Assembly (NCBI GenBank): GCA_006384855.1
Contig: VCJN01000554.1
Span: 1-64,000 of the forward strand
Length of the DNA stretch: 64,000 bases
Direction of reading: 5' to 3'
Source: Tetraselmis striata
Lineage: Eukaryota > Chlorophyta > Chlorodendrophyceae > Chlorodendrales > Chlorodendraceae
The translations under genes and the position numbers were made by a program. The notes beneath the pieces were generated by a model. It was not told where the DNA came from and ran no database searches. It was given only the letters and a program-made list of their open reading frames with translations. Of the stretch, positions 23,169 to 34,289 are shown piece by piece (position 1 is the stretch's first letter; every line of letters begins with the position of its first letter).

Positions 23169-25931
23169 ATGTGCTTCATCCCGGCCTCGTGCACACCCAT
23201 CAAACAAGACTGCCTTCCGCCACGAGAAGTAAGAAACGCCGGTCGACGTCATTGTACCCACTGCCATCTCCCCGCTGCATGCATAGTCAGGAACTGCGCA
23301 GTCACATGGTGCCATAACGTGGTCCACCCCGCTTGCATCTTTGTCACGGATGCCAGATGTGCCAAATGCGTCCTTAAAAACAACCACGACGACACCACCC
23401 ACCTTTTCGAGGTCCAATGGGAACCGGCCTGGCAACTTGCCGAATCCATTATGGATACGAAATCCGGGCCGCGCGCACTCAATGCAAGCCATCGCATTCG
23501 AACAATACTCGAAACCCCGGAATCCCCCCCCCCCCCCCCCCGCTCAATCGGCCGCGTGGCACCCCCCATATACCGAGTGGAAATCAGACTCGCCACCATC
23601 AATCCGGACTCGGACTCCATGCCTACGGGGGAATTACACTTCAGCGTCCGGGACACACACCAACTAGTGCTCCACAAGCCAGACGGCACAGCCTCCCATA
23701 CCCTCGACCGCCAAAGGGTCGAACACCCCCACTTGCTCTTCAGATTGGACCGAACAAACAAAACGTCTGCAGAGGAGGTTTATGCGCTCCTGGGCAGAGT
23801 GGGCACCCTTACGAGTGCCGACAACAATTCCAAACACCAAATCCGAAGAAACAAATGGGCCACGGATGACCGCTGTACACTGGCAATCATGACCGCCCTC
23901 CATGCCCGCACAGAACTTTTCAGCGACCCCCTCAACAAGCCGATCTACACCTCCCAATACCATAGTCTGTACCCCGAAGATGTAGTTTTCGGCGCTAGAC
24001 CCCCCAACGACCTGTACTTGTGGGCTGAAATGTCCCTCGCCAACCCCAAATACGATGACAATTGTATGTTGAAAGCGGTGCAACACGCTCTCCGTAGCGT
24101 GCACGCTCAAAGGCACGAGTTTACGGCCAAGGTGCTCATCCTCCCCGAGTGGGTAGACGCATCCTACAAGAAAGCTCATCTCCTCAACCACCCCTACATG
24201 CAGAAATTATGCGAGCTCCCCGGGGACCTCACCAAATTCCGGTCCCTAGACCAACACACCGAGACAGCCCCGAACAAGGACATCGGCACCAAATGGCCGG
24301 TGGGAGTGTACTTGGCGGCTTCCGCCCCCTACCTCGCAAACGTCAACGCAGCGGAAGCCTCGACCAAGATGTCGGCTGCCCTCAGGGTCTTGTACCCCGG
24401 CCGCACGCCTCAATTCCGCCTTACCACCACCCAACGACCAATAGGCTCGGACGCAATAAGTGCAGCAACATCATGCCCCGGTCTTCCGAGACCGCCTCGC
24501 GACTGGCGGATACCACCCGCCGCACACGACCCCCGCCCACTGACGTCACCAATCCCGTCCATACAACTCCTAGAACGACGGCACGACCCGAAACGCTTTA
24601 CATACACCGACGGCTCCCGCATCCACCGCGGCGGAGCGGTGGGAATCGGTGCCGGGGTCTACACGCCGGGCAATAAACCCATCGCAGTGGAAGTAGACGC
24701 GGACAATATTCGGCGCACCATCACCAGAGCCGAACTGGCCGCCATATCGATGGCACTCGAATCTGCCCTACCGAAGCACATCCTCTCAGATAGCGCAGTC
24801 TCCCTTCACCGAAAAGAGCGCATGATGTACCGGCCGGTCACCGTACGATGCCACGCTCACAAAATACTACTCGAACACATAGTACGCCAACTCCGACACC
24901 GAGCGGATTTGAGACTCCGAACCATCCTCCAGAAAGTCAAAGCCCATATTGGGGTCGAAGGCAGCGAACAAGCCGACACCACCGCCTGCGAAGTAGCCAA
25001 CGGGACAATCCCACATGACACTATCGTAACCGTAGGCGCAACTCCCGAACCAACCGATGACGTGTGGCTGAACCCATGCCAAGGCGCGCCGACCACCACT
25101 CACACCCCTCACAACTTGAAAGCCGCCCTTCGGAAACACGCCAACGCTACAGTAGGCTGCGACGCCTCCGTCGAAACCATGCACTCCCACCTCATAGACA
25201 AGGCGTTTGCCACAGGTGTAATGCCGGACCTCGTCACCCACTCGGACATCACCACCTCGGAAAGAATCCACAGGCTGGAATTCATTTGGGGAACACACTC
25301 AAGCCGAATGAGACGCAAAGGCTAGCCGTCCTTCAAATGCGGGAAATGCGGACAACACCTCAACAATGGTCACATGGCATGCAATTGCCCCTCCATGGCC
25401 GGCCTAAAGACAGACCGACACAATAGCACGCTTAAACTCCTCCTCAACGAGCTAGAAGTCCTAAATGGCGGTCGTTGGCACGTACTATCAGCGGACGCGG
25501 GCAACAAACCTGTGGCTGACTTCTCCTTCCCCAACAAAGACTCCCTGATCTCCGACCTAACCGACAGTAGAATCACACACAGAGTCCCGTGCATCAACAT
25601 TCCCGACCGCCTAGCGGACGCCCAAGAAGGGGAAACCGAAGGTCCTAGTGCCGCCCAAGCACCCACCATGCTCCCCACGACCATGCTACCCCCTCACCTC
25701 CGCCCTAAACACTGCAAGCCGGATGCAGTACGCATCGTCGGAATCGACCGAGACCCGGCCACCGAGACCATATCTCCCAGCACCGATCCCAGAGCAGTCC
25801 AAAAAATACAGATAATCGAATTCAACTACTGTAATGATCTCAATCATGCCACCGTGCACGATCTCATCCGCGAAAAAAAACAAACACATGGTGAGCGCCC
25901 TACGTCAACAAGACTGACATTGTCCGATTGA
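23169..25931 (+). pseudogene. Polyprotein: PHD finger, methyltransferase-like domain, RNase H, Zn knuckle; one in-frame TAG
   Basis: Open from 23089 (first ATG 23169) to TAG at 25323-25325, then open in the same frame to TGA at 25929-25931. Residues 29-67 form a PHD-like C4HC3 set (C29, C32, C43, C48, H53, C56, C64, C67). Around residue 295 LANPKYDDNCML and AKVLILPEW resemble the domain of green-algal retrotransposon proteins that carries an NPxY motif, suggestive of N6-methyltransferases. RNase H follows: TDGS with D481, RAELAA with E522, SDSAVS, and KAHIGVEGSEQAD. After the TAG comes CGKCGQHLNNGHMACNC, a C-terminal knuckle of LINE type. A 17-C run (about 23525-23541) is translated as Pro. 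No reverse transcriptase or endonuclease is present. A frame-shifted tail (25966-26202) continues TLEAIHRLTVLRPKK. Confidence 0.6.
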
Positions 25932-26765
25932 CATCATTCCCGTCACCATCAGCCGCAGCGGCACCATGCACAAACTCACACTAGAAGCCATCCATAGGCT
26001 CACGGTCCTCCGCCCCAAGAAGCAACCCCCGGACAAACCCCCTCCGCCTCCTAGCGCCGCTGCAATCCGCCTTTGTAGGAAACTCCAACGACACTCAATC
26101 GGATGGCTACATACTCTCCTCTGCATATCCCGACAGTCCCTCAAACCTGCCATGTCCAACCTCAGTACGTCCCGCAGACCCCGCACGCACACCCACTATT
26201 AACATACACGCTTTCCGCAGACCACCGTACACGACACCCCCGCCACGGCAGGGGGGACAATACCAAGCGGCATGGACGGAGGAGGGGCGCGGGCGATAAG
26301 GAGGGAGGCCGGAAGCTGCATCCGTAATCCCTAGGGTTCCCACAGCGGTTGGATAAAGCAGGTCCTAAAAGCAACTCGGCTTGGGCAGTGGAGAGCAGCA
26401 AATCAGCACGTTGTAAATCACTTTCAATTTCAATTTCAATTTGGAATCGCCCTGAACAGTCTAGTACTTAACGGGAAGCGGGTCCCGGGCGCTGAGAATA
26501 CTTGTCGTGACGTGATGTGAATATTCAGACGTGACGTGTTGTGTGCCCGCCGCTAATACATGATTTAGACGTGACGTGATACGTGAATGTTTATACGTGA
26601 CGTGATGTGTGCCCGCCGCTATATCAGCAGTAGTATTGCAGCGTGCAGCATGCGTGGCTCCGGGTCCGGTCACAGTGCCAAACGCACAAGTCCGACGCCT
26701 GCTCGATCCCCGCCCTCACTCTCTGTCCCATCCGCCACTCTCCCACCTAATAAACACTATGCGCA
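25932..26765. other. Tail of the polyprotein element and spacer
   Basis: Contains the frame-shifted continuation noted above, a CAATTT triplication (about 26426-26446) that could be a retroelement tail, and two ~60-bp units with GACGTGACGTGAT and TGTGCCCGCCGCTA (26510-26630). Confidence 0.4.
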
Positions 26766-27539
26766 ATGCAACCGTGTGATGCTGAAGCCGGCTACTCCGT
26801 TAGAGGAGAAGCTGCGGCCGGAGGGTATCTCCGTTCCAATCGATGGCTTGGCCATGCGCGACCTTATGCCTGCGGGCTGCTTGACCAGCTCTTCTGCAAC
26901 AAGATTGGCTGCACCTTCCGGGTCTACCCCAAGCAGACCCCGGGATCTCAGCTCGGCTACGACGTTGCTGACCTACTGGAGCGCATCACCCCTGACGCCG
27001 CCGAGTGGGACGGCAACCAGACGGAGCTCGCCGGCTGCGGCTTCACTGTAACGGACGACGAGGAAACGGGCGAATCTATGGTCGTGGCGTACTTCACCTG
27101 CAACACGCCCGTGGAATACCGCGCGTCGGTGCTAAACCCACCGCGTGCGCCGGTAACGGTGTCCTCTGCTGGGCCAACAACCCTGCTGAATAGCGAGACC
27201 GGCGTAGAGGGCTCGTTGCTAGAGTGTTGCTCTCATCTGCGCGGTTTTATTGACCAGCATATATTATTACTCGAGTCGTGTTTGACCGATTCCGCCCCCA
27301 CCTTTCGCGTCCAGCTGAATACGGCCTGGCACGAGGGCATCCTCGGCCAGCATTACAGCAACGGCACAACCCCGCTCAATTTACCGAGGTGGAGGACATG
27401 TGCCAGGTTACTCCGGTGGCCGAGTCAAGTGCGCCTTTGGTAACTGCGAGTATTTCAACGCCTCCCCGCTCGTTCATTACAAGCACTTGTACTGAACCCC
27501 CCCCCCCCCCCCCCCCCCGCCGGGCCACGCCCCGCAGTA
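26766..27539 (+). pseudogene. Unrecognised ORF inside the CACTA element, frameshifted
   Basis: Open 26766-27443, with protein-like LLDQLFCNKIGCTFRVYPKQ, DVADLLERITPDAAEWDGNQ and GFTVTDDEETGESMVVAYFT. Near 27390 the coding sense moves to another frame that reads GYSGGRVKCAFGNCEYFNAS and ends HYKHLY, TGA at 27493-27495. That C-x5-C-Y...H-x3-H pattern could bind zinc. A 22-C run follows the stop. No family assigned; the position suggests a CACTA-borne accessory gene. Confidence 0.4.
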
Positions 27540-27572
27540 CCGCCTCCTAGTAGAGGGTCGTGCGTATGTCGG

Positions 27573-27983
27573 GTGTTTACTCCCGGCCGCCCAAGCAAGT
27601 CGCGCGTTGCGTTGCCGCTCGCCGATGCGACTAACATGCCGAGCCACGCAATTGTGGAGCTACATGCAACGCTGACCAAGGCCGGCTCGAATAGCATCCG
27701 CCACAACGCGACCGCTGTGACTGCGGCCGCCAAGGCCGCAGACGCAGCGGTTGTTGATGTGGAGGAGGAGGAGCAGGAGGCTGACCCCTCCCCCTATAGC
27801 ACAAAAGGCGGCAAGGCTGGCGGGGGAAAGAATCCGGCATCCGGCAAAAAGCCGGCAGCCCGCCGAAATCCACCGCCGCCGAATAGAGGCAGCGCCCGCG
27901 GGCCCAGAGGATCAACGTTGCAGTGGCGGCTGGCAAGAATTCGTCCCACCGCCACCCGCGGCGCCAATAATAAAAAGCGATAG
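27573..27983 (+). CDS. Small basic protein with acidic patch, inside the CACTA element
   Basis: 136 codons ending in TAG. An Ala-rich segment (ATAVTAAAKAADAAVVDV) leads to an acidic run (EEEEQEAD), then a long Lys/Arg/Pro tail (GKKPAARRNPPPPNRG, ATRGANNKKR). This is the composition of a nuclear nucleic-acid-binding protein, but no domain is recognised. The start is a GTG in the frame, so the true N-terminus is uncertain. It lies about 210 bases from the CACTA right end. Confidence 0.35.
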   Translation: MFTPGRPSKSRVALPLADATNMPSHAIVELHATLTKAGSNSIRHNATAVTAAAKAADAAVVDVEEEEQEADPSPYSTKGGKAGGGKNPASGKKPAARRNPPPPNRGSARGPRGSTLQWRLARIRPTATRGANNKKR

Positions 27984-28199
27984 ACGCCGCGGCCGGCGTG
28001 GCTAGTTGTCGGGATTGATGCTCGGACTTTTAATAATCTCAGTTTCCTCCCCCGACTCAAAAAGCTCCAACCTTCGGTTTTCGCCTGCACAACGGATGTT
28101 TATCGTCTGATACGGTCTATTACGAAATCACGACGGGCGATTATAATTATTCCGAGCTATTACGACTACATTGCGACCAAGACCGTAAGCGTAGTGATT

Positions 28200-29960
28200 C
28201 ACCAATATGTAGTCCAAATACGCCCTTGGCGCTGTACATCTGCAAAAGACGGCAACCTTCGCCCTCATGCCTATTATGCCAAGAGGCTTCAAGAAACCCA
28301 CACCCAATATCCCACTTATGATCAAGAACTACTTGGTGTTGTTTGTGCGCTGAATGGATGGCGCTGCTACAAAAATCACGGTTATTACTGATCGTGCCAC
28401 TCTTCGACACCTCCCTACCCAACCAGAGTTGGGCCACCGCCACACGCTGAGGTTCCACCCCATTTCCCCATACTTGGCCACAACCCTCCCCTCGCGCTGG
28501 TGAGCCAGTGCTTGAAATTCTGTACCGCAAAGGCTTTCAAAATATGGCCAATGCCATGTCGCGTCGCCCCGATCTGCGCTATGACTTAACAACGCTAGAC
28601 CAATCGTTTCTCGACAAAAACCTCGAACACATGCCTAATTTCTTATTCACCATGTACCACTTACAAGTGGACCCTGCTCTAGTTGTCCGCATTAAATCTG
28701 ATTACAAATTCGACCCCACTTATGCAGGATCCCGCTTGCCTAATGGAGTTTGCTTTGATTCTATTGAGAAGCTTTATCGGACGGCCGATAAGATCTGCCT
28801 CCGTCCCCGCTTTCGACGATAAACTGTTACATATGATTATCGGCGAATTTGACTATGCCGCCGATCGCCCCGATTTATTCGAACGCACAATCCTCAATAT
28901 TTCTCGCACCTTTTGGTGGCCACGCATGCGCAATAGTAGCTGTTCGCCGTTACTTCAAAATTTGCCATACTTGCCAATGCATTCAGATTTTGACCCAAAA
29001 ACCGATAGGCTCTCTGTCATCACTGCCTAAAGATTTCCGCCCCTGGGAAATAATTTCGATGGATTTCATAACCGGCTTGCCTCTACAAAATGGCTTCGAT
29101 GCAATCGCCACATTTGTTTGCAACTCCACTAAGCATGCCCATTTATCCCATGTAGTATTGATATTGACGCCCCTCAAACTCGCTCAATTATATATTGACA
29201 ACATTTTCCGGCACCATGACTTATGTCGTATGATTATTTCCGATCGCGATCCCCGCTTCACCTCTGCGTTTTGGGTGAAGTTATTCCACTCCCTTAACAC
29301 CAAATTGAATATCAGCTCGTCGTTTCACCCGAGACCGACGGCCAAACCGAACGCACGCACCGTACTATTATAAGCAATTTCTACGCTCCATTTCTATGTG
29401 CACCAAAACCTATCTCAGTAACCTGCCCCTTGCTGAGTTTGCCCACAACAATAATTACCATTCCGCTATAAAACGCTCGCCCTTTGAGGCTCGGCATGGC
29501 AGGTGGCCCCTTGTTCTTGCTTCCTTACTATCCCAGCCTCTGGTTTATCATGACCATGTCGACATTGTCCGACAAATGCGTAACGCCCATGCCATATCCG
29601 ACGAATTAAAACTCGCTGATGCGTACCAAATTGCTTAGGCTAATCGCCGCTCCCGGCCTGAGGAATTTATCGAGGGCGATAAAGTTTGGCTGTCCACCGA
29701 TAATTCATCATTACGCAACCAACATGTTCGCGCAAACTCCGCCAGCGATTTCACGGCCCGTTTCCGATCGTCCAAAACTTTCCTCCCATGCATACCGCAT
29801 TCAATTGCCCCCACCGACCATGGAGTGTCACCATGTGCTTCACATTTCCAAGTTTCGCCGCTGCTATTCGCCTAATACCCCGGATGTTGCCGCTTGTCGA
29901 CTTGACCCCCCCCCCCCAAGATTGAATTCATTCTTGATCATATAATAATTGAACATGATT
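28200..29960 (+). pseudogene. Ty3/gypsy RNase H, integrase and chromodomain-like tail, 3' of the CACTA insertion
   Basis: Frames in order: SKYALGAV and TYDQELLGVVCALNGWR (RNase H); NMANAMSRRPDL (end of RNase H); FWWPRMR (integrase N-terminal zinc region, degraded); SLPKDFRPWEIISMDFITGL, GFDAIATFV, DNIFRHHDLCRMIISDRDPR and FWVKLFHSLNTKLNISSSFH (integrase core: D of MDFITGL and D of SDRDPR seen, the third acid lost); LPLAEFAHNNNYHSAIKRSP; then HFQVSPL and a degraded chromodomain-like tail (EFILDHIIIEHDFDHYARGP). There are several frameshifts. The order identifies a chromovirus-type Ty3/gypsy pol. Confidence 0.85.
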
Positions 29961-30821
29961 TCGATCATTATGCTCGTGGCCCCGCCCTTGTATTGCTTGT
30001 GCAAATGGTTAGCCTATTACTCTTCGAATAACTCTTGGGAGCTCTATTGCAACGTCAGAAAGGTTGATATGCTTATTGTCTATGCCCAACGCACACCGCC
30101 TTGTCTGCTCTGTTTTGCCGCCCACACTACCGTAAACTTGCCCGAAAATACCCTGCCCGATTTCCCCTCAACGTTTGGGAATTGGGATCCCTACCTTGAT
30201 TTCCTGAGAGGGGTAGGAATGTTAGGGTCTGTTCCACAAGCCCTAACTCTGCATGCACCTATACCCTCACCGGTGTTACATATATATACCCTTTGCGTAA
30301 TACTTGTAAACCATCCCCATTATCTTTACGACTATACTTGTATAATAGTTGTGTATAATAGTTGTGTGAAGATAAGTATGTACTTGCATATACTTGTATT
30401 TATCTTAGATATAAGTATAAGACATTCTTACACTCACACTTATAAATATATTCTTATCTTATATAAAAGTACAAGTTAAGTATATACTTGCATGCGCCCA
30501 GTGCCCGAGGGTGATCCCCGTGGCCCACATATGTAAAACTACATATGGTGCCATTGGACTGCTACTGCCCGGTCATCCGTGACCTCTAGCCCGCTCTGCC
30601 ACGACCTGCCAGTTATAAGCCAGCGGTCAACCTGCATGTAACCGGAAACTGTCTGCTCAAACCACTTGTCCTTGTCTCAATACCGCACCGCACTACCGCA
30701 CCTTACAATCGCCTCGTTGAGAGCCACACAGTCGGGATTATCAGCAGGTTTGCTGCCCTCGTCGTTGTCCCAAGGCAGCGCACACATCGCGGACAAGTGA
30801 TATGCACGACAAATTGGCAAT

Positions 30822-30857
<36 letters not shown>

Positions 30858-30879
30858 GTTACCGCAAGTAGTGCAAAAC
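29961..30879. other. Gypsy 3' flank; 33-G run
   Basis: A purine stretch then TGTTAGGGTCTG (GAGAGGGGTAGGAATG at about 30205-30220) is a candidate polypurine tract and LTR start; no LTR end was found. Bases 30300-30480 are AT-rich with TACTTGTATA repeats. Bases 30824-30856 are 33 consecutive G, the longest homopolymer in the window. Confidence 0.45.
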
Positions 30880-33083
30880 TGCGCTATGTAAGTGATACCA
30901 CGTGACGGACGGCTGCATATGGGGCCGCATGGGAGTGACATACCGGCAGCGTGCCAACATGCTCCCATAAGTCCTTCACTACACCAAGCAAAAACGCATG
31001 TGCCACATGTAGCGGCCAGAAATCCACTTTGCTGACGTACGGGAGCCAGCAAACAAACGGCGACACACCTGTCGTGTGAGGAAATGTGATGTCGATGCGT
31101 TCGCGCTCCACCTCGCGCGCCAGGAAATGCATGTCGGCACTATTCATGACCCGCTCCCCAATGTAGCCTATGTGTGCCACCGATGTTGGCTTGCCCATCG
31201 CTGTGTGCAGCACTGTCTGTGGCACTCTGTCATCGTGGCCTTCATTTTGCTCCTCCCCTTTGCAAAATCTGAAGTAGTACTTCCCTGTCGAGCCCCTCAT
31301 GACACATGCATGTATGCACCGAAGCACCACAATCACATAGGTAGATAGGACATATCTATGCCATGACACTGACGCACTTTCCGTATACCCCTGTCCGTCA
31401 TGGCATGCATCAGGCAGGAATAGCCCAACCATGAGCTAGTGCCCCCTCGCTTCATTGCCTTAAAGCGGTCTGGCATATCAGCATTCACTGCACCAACGTA
31501 CACTTTTGCAACATTGCAACAGACAACGCACATCATCAGGCGGGATACATATCAAGCACATCAGCGAGCAAGCTATATGTAAGTCATAATGTACAGCATG
31601 CCTCAACATATGTGACTCACGCACAGCATTGGGCAGCAAGTTCAGAAAGGGTATACATACCCTATGACGCAATGCCCGTCGAACCTTCTGTGCCGGTCCG
31701 CATCTGGTGGGCTCTCCTGCCTCCACCAGACTCTGGACTACGAGCGCTCCTTCCTCGCTCTGAGTGCTGGCGATCTCCTTGCATGTGTCCTCCACGTAGA
31801 CGTCGATGTCCTTGGGTGCAAAGGGGCCATGGATATTCAACACGACCTGCCTATTCTTCTTCTCTCCTCTGTGGGATGATCTTTGCTCCTGAAAAACATT
31901 GACACATTAATGAGCTATTCATTACACATAAATGAATAGTGACATCATAGGGCGGAAGGCAGCTTCAATGCCCCACCTGATGGCGAATATGACTTGCTGG
32001 CGAAGAGCTCCACCCCATCCGCGTATATGTGGTAAACTCTGTCCCCATCTGTGGCAGCGTCCATGACTGGGCACGCACTGCTCAGACGTCTAGAAGTTGT
32101 CACTGTTGTTATGGTGTGTCCCCGCCCGCCGCGTGCACCATTGCTCATGCCTGAAGAATTAACTCACTACCTGTAGCAACACAAATGCATCGTTCAGAAA
32201 ATGCTATGTGCTGATGTGCACCACGTAATCCAAACATGGCACGTGCTCGCTACCTTCATGACGCCAAAGTCGTAGAAGATTTTCTTGGCCATTGTTGTCC
32301 TGTCCGCCGCCTCAGTGACTCAGAGCCCATCTTGGAATGTGACAGCGAGGGCTTGTCATCCCAAGACCAGACACCGTTATGCCAATCGTCCATTGAGTTC
32401 GCATGCCTATTGCAGGGGCAGCTGTGCCTAATGTATTGCTTGACGTCGGGCACGTTCGAGCATTGCTCGACGGAGTACCACGTCTCGGGGAGGGCGCGCA
32501 CCCGCCGCGGCTGCACAAAGCCCCTCAGCACCTTTAGCAGCTTCTCGAAATCGCGGGTCTTCACGTTGTGGCACACCTTCCACTCCGCGAGGTGTATAGC
32601 TGTCGCCATCAGCGACGACATCGTGTAGTCGGCGTCGGCATATAACGGGCCTCGCATGTTGGGGAGCGGCACGTGGATATCGAGCGTTTGAGCTATAAAG
32701 CAAAGCCGCCGGGCAACAGATGTCACGGGCAAGCCTAGCTATGGGGGATGTGCATACCGTCTAGCGTTGTCAAGCTTCCCCCGGGCAGTTGACTCGGTCT
32801 CGAAGAAGTAGTCGTCGTCGTTATCCTCCACCTCGTCCTCGGGCCCGCCCAAGACCCCCCTCAGCAGGTGCTTTGCCCCCCGATCCTCGTTGCCTACAAC
32901 CCCGCATTCCTCGGCAAGTAGCTCTTTAAGCTCATGCATGTCACACTGCATACCACTTTTAGGGTTCACAATCACACGCGAGCAAGTGTAAGGCATATCC
33001 GCCGGGCACATACTGTGGGTAGGTCCTCCATATCCTCTCGCGGCAGCTGCGCGACGAGGGTACAGGGCACAATTTTGAGTCAA
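30880..33083 (-). pseudogene. Large spliced transposase-like gene (possibly En/Spm TNP2-type)
   Basis: Protein-like minus exons in order: about 33081-32763 (MQCDMHELKELLAEECGVVG, then an acidic EDEVEDNDDDY); about 32690-32270 (MRGPLYADADYTMSSLMATA, HLAEWKVCHNVKTRDFEKLL, PETWYSVEQCSNVPDVKQYI, SCPCNRH), with a frame change before GVMK at a donor (AAG|GTAGCG); 32147-31973 (SNGARGGRGHTITTVTTSRR to YSPSG, donor CAG|GTGGGG); about 31890-31655 (VLNIHGPFAPKDIDVYVEDT); and 31330-30940 (TSVAHIGYIGERVMNSADMH, FVCWLPYVSKVDFWPLHVAH, AFLLGVVKDLWEHV). The LPYxxKxDxWPLHVAHAFLLG block resembles the large DDE-type transposases of algal CACTA elements. That assignment rests on resemblance only. Confidence 0.4.
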
Positions 33084-33254
33084 CCCGGTCCAATTCCTGG
33101 ACTCAAAAATGTGCCCCCACGTGATCGCTTAGGCTGGGATATGTATCCATTTTTCGGTCACATTTCAGGTGCAATGCAATACTATGCGAGAGTACTAAAA
33201 TGGCACATCGGCGTGTCCTCTTCGCGCCCTCTGTCGCGTAAAGTACTATCCGCC

Positions 33255-33659
33255 TCACGTTGGAAGATTGCGGACGCGAGGGCGTGGCGACTGGCGTTTC
33301 AAGTCTGGAAATCGAGCCTCACTCGCGCAGAGAAGACGCTCCGGGCCTACGAGTCTATCGTCGACCTCAGAGATTGTGTTCGTTGCATTCAACGAGATGG
33401 TACCTCTGAACCCTGCTGACAGCGACGCGGCGTTGGGGCGAGATGTCGGCGCAGGCGGCAGTGCGGGCTTCGCGTCCCGAGATGAGGGCTCCTTAGGCGG
33501 AGATGCGGGTCGGGGAGGCGGCGATGCGGCACCGCCACGTGAAGATGGGGCCATGCGACTCCCACCAGCGGCACCCGAAGGCGCCTGACGGCTTGACGTG
33601 GCTTCGCGTTTCGGCTTAGACGCTTCGAAGGGGTCGTCGTCCTCCAACTCTTGCGCCAT
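33255..33659 (-). CDS. Proline/serine-rich ORF (first copy of a tandem duplication)
   Basis: Minus-strand ORF: MAQELEDDDPFEASKPKREA, then a Ser/Pro/Arg-rich segment (GGAASPPPRPASPPKEPSSR). About 245 bp of it (33497-33740) is repeated with changes at 33744-33983. In the second copy the frame survives in part (EATSSRQAPFGAADGSRRAT). Low complexity prevents a family call; probably an intrinsically disordered region of a TE or host protein. Confidence 0.35.
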   Translation of the reverse strand: MAQELEDDDPFEASKPKREATSSRQAPSGAAGGSRMAPSSRGGAASPPPRPASPPKEPSSRDAKPALPPAPTSRPNAASLSAGFRGTISLNATNTISEVDDRLVGPERLLCASEARFPDLKRQSPRPRVRNLPT

Positions 33660-33983
33660 CTTAAAGGAGGAGTCGGCCCACGCTTCTTGGAATGCTTCTT
33701 GCGCAGCTTAATGGGCGACAAGCTGCTGCTCTTTTCTCCATAGGCGGAGATGCGGGTCGGGGAGGCGGAGATGCGGCACCGCCACGTGAAGATGTGGCCC
33801 TACGACTCCCATCAGCGGCACCAAAAGGTGCCTGGCGGCTTGACGTGGCTTCGCGTTTCGGCTTAGGTGCTTGGAAGGGTAATCGTCCTCCAACTCTATC
33901 GCCAGCTTGAAGGAGGACTCGGACCGCGCTTCTTGAAATGCTTCTTGCGCAGCTGGATGGGCGACAAGCTGCTCTTGCCTCCC
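33497..33983. repeat. Tandem duplication, ~245-bp unit
   Basis: Units 33497-33740 and 33744-33983 share long identical stretches (GCGGCACCGCCACGTGAAGA, TGACGTGGCTTCGCGTTTCG) with scattered substitutions. The unit is coding on the minus strand. Confidence 0.75.
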
Positions 33984-34289
33984 GTGCTCAACGCACCGTG
34001 CGGGCGCTTCGTCGCACTCGAAGGTTGAGGCTCACTCGGCGGCTTGGCAGTCTCCGAGGGACCAAGCCTGCTCGGGGGAGGGGCGGAGCTGCTCGAAGCT
34101 CTATCAAGAGACCTGCTGCAGCGCCGTTTTGGGAGCCATCTCCGCCGGACCCCGGTGGCGGTGCCAAGATGCGGGCTTAGAGGACCCGCCAGCCTGACGC
34201 GGCGCCGCTACGACCTGGTAATAGCGGTCGTCGACCAAGACGGTGGGGGGTGAAGAGCTGGCTCGGCAACCTTCCAGTATAAGGAATTT

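Larger units (their letters stand above)
22935..28196. mobile_element. CACTA (En/Spm-type) element, 5262 bp, inserted in Ty3/gypsy
   Basis: Terminal inverted repeats start CACTACACTTACGGTCTGGG on the left and CACTACGCTTACGGTCTTGG on the right (read inward), similar over about 45 bp. The flanking trinucleotide ATT is duplicated (22932-22934, 28197-28199). CACTA termini with a 3-bp duplication define this superfamily. Removing the element rejoins the gypsy RNase H region. A third copy of the terminus, with its subterminal sequence, is at 40865-40997. No TNP2 transposase is seen inside; the contents are a retroelement polyprotein and two small ORFs. Confidence 0.8.

Noticed and set aside
23249-24191. 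Minus-strand ORFs within the polyprotein region
   Set aside because: They shadow the plus-strand frame that carries PHD and RNase H motifs.
28849-29373. Intact integrase gene
   Set aside because: The integrase core is recognisable but upstream and downstream domains are in other frames and the third catalytic acid is lost.
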